Under the pieces are notes generated by a model, which did no database searches, was not told the origin of the DNA, and was given only the letters and a program-made list of their open reading frames with translations. A program made the translations under genes and the position numbers. From Nocardia mangyaensis (GTDB lineage Bacteria > Actinomycetota > Actinomycetes > Mycobacteriales > Mycobacteriaceae): a DNA stretch of 64,000 bases. Of this stretch, positions 63,256 through 64,000 are shown in pieces; positions within the stretch are counted from its first letter, which is position 1; every line of letters begins with the position of its first letter. The stretch is from contig NZ_CP018082.1 in NCBI RefSeq assembly GCF_001886715.1, positions 3,906,001 through 3,970,000 on the forward strand. The letters run 5' to 3'.

Positions 63256-63462
63256 TCAATCGGCATCGGTCACGTAGAAGAACGCATTCGGCCTACGAAT
63301 TTCGTGCGGCATGTCTTCATCCGGCCAGTCCTGTTCGGCACCGAAGTCGAGATGCCCGATCCCCACGCCCACAATCACACGCCACATTCGCGGCTGCAGT
63401 TTGCCGATCACCCGACATGGAAGGCTGTACGGCACTTCGGACAGGTGGACTACGTAACGCAT
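63256..63462 (-). CDS. Small hypothetical protein
   Basis: A 68-residue leftward frame from ATG 63462 with a GAGAG-rich upstream sequence. Segments are MRYVVHLSEVPYSLPCRVIG and PNAFFYVTDAD. No family recognised, no membrane segment; composition is plausible for a real gene. It may be the end of a larger lost gene. Confidence 0.5.
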   Translation of the reverse strand: MRYVVHLSEVPYSLPCRVIGKLQPRMWRVIVGVGIGHLDFGAEQDWPDEDMPHEIRRPNAFFYVTDAD

Positions 63463-63593
63463 TGCAATCAGGTCTCTCTCGCGGGCACGCCTGCCACAAA
63501 CTCTACCGCCAACGTGCTCCCACGCATCCGCTCATGCCGCGACTCGCGCGGTCGTCCGGCGTGACCGAGGCTCGGACCAACGCACGATCGTGC

Positions 63594-63989
63594 CTATGAT
63601 CGCGCCTGCTGTAGGGCTGGCGCGAGTACCTCGACGACATCGGCCAAGCCGACGAGTCGGGAACCTTCGAGCATGGACAGCCGTAGGCCCGGCGCAATCA
63701 ACGGCCAGAGATCAGGGCGCAGCGGGTGGAGTCGAACCATCGCCTCTTCGCCGAGTCCGAGTGTCCTGGTCGTTTCCAGTGTCAAAGGGGCGTCGTGACT
63801 ATTTGGATGGATGTCTGATGGGCACGCCCAGTGCGCTCGATAGCCGGAGTGGATCGGGGTGTGACGACCACCTTGTTCTGTGGTCAGGAGCCGCAACCGT
63901 GCACGGATGTATCCGCGGGCGGGTTCAGTTGCGGTCCAGTGGTCGTGCCCGTTGCCATGAACCATGATGGATATTCTGCCGTCCGCCAC
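63594..63989 (-). CDS. EF-Tu C-terminal-domain-like protein, start near window edge
   Basis: Leftward, 131 residues from GTG 63989 (ATG 63965 possible; the frame stays open to the window end, so an outside start is not excluded). RARLRLLTTEQGGRHTPIHSGYRAHW and LGLGEEAMVRLHPLRPDLWPLI resemble the third domain of EF-Tu. Stand-alone proteins of this kind occur in actinomycetes; function unknown. Confidence 0.65.
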   Translation of the reverse strand: MADGRISIMVHGNGHDHWTATEPARGYIRARLRLLTTEQGGRHTPIHSGYRAHWACPSDIHPNSHDAPLTLETTRTLGLGEEAMVRLHPLRPDLWPLIAPGLRLSMLEGSRLVGLADVVEVLAPALQQARS

Positions 63990-64000
63990 TGATTGCGTGC

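Overview
The window is GC-rich actinobacterial DNA with many GTG starts and dense ATGA/GTGA stop-start overlaps. An IdeR/DtxR-type iron box, a DUF3556 membrane protein, an Rv1627c-type thiolase next to a DUF35 protein, a DUF4333 lipoprotein, PucR and LAL regulators and a typical CspA point to a mycolate-containing actinomycete (Mycobacteriales), most likely Nocardia. This is inference from gene content. No rRNA, tRNA or CRISPR array was seen.

Layout. 0.1-5.7 kb: a cytochrome P450, a HEAT-repeat protein, two membrane proteins and a decayed divergent MFS/TetR pair. 5.7-10.7 kb: an operon of ABC transporter, histidine kinase, response regulator and FAD monooxygenase. 10.8-18.4 kb: a leftward, translationally coupled operon (FAD amine oxidase, DUF1365, Cfa-like methyltransferase, small membrane protein, MerR-B12 photoreceptor-type regulator, then an SDR) with a divergent SDR. 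Two perfect repeats at 11-bp spacing lie in the shared promoter. This looks like a light- and B12-controlled lipid-modification system. 18.5-31 kb: a hypothetical protein, AIM24, a DUF4333 lipoprotein, a LAL regulator, CspA, an FAD oxidoreductase, a DUF3556 protein, an acyl-CoA synthetase and a PucR regulator. 31.4-36.2 kb: an iron-box-controlled siderophore-type ABC operon with three extra cytosolic genes (two amidotransferase-like paralogues and an FmdE-like protein). 36.2-43.5 kb: a DUF2637 protein, a thiolase/DUF35 pair, a GTPase relic derived from EF-G, frameshifted hydrolase and TetR genes, and a MarR/ABC exporter unit. 43.6-58.4 kb: a catabolic region with DoxX, nitronate-monooxygenase-like, two CoA ligases, three thiolases, PaaN, a thioesterase and a carotenoid-oxygenase-family enzyme, with two tandem-HxlR regulators. 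58.5-64 kb: a TetR next to a duplicated winged-helix gene, one copy of which carries a lipoprotein signal; then a run of truncated genes (Imm8, XRE/TPR, CutA-like, tyrosine recombinase), a secreted lipase and an EF-Tu-like domain protein.

The most unusual items are the winged-helix domain exported as a lipoprotein, the MerR-B12 lipid operon with its candidate operator, the iron operon with amidotransferase/FmdE-like partners, and recombination scars in which gene ends are duplicated or swapped (35.66/36.91 kb and 39.5/41.05 kb).
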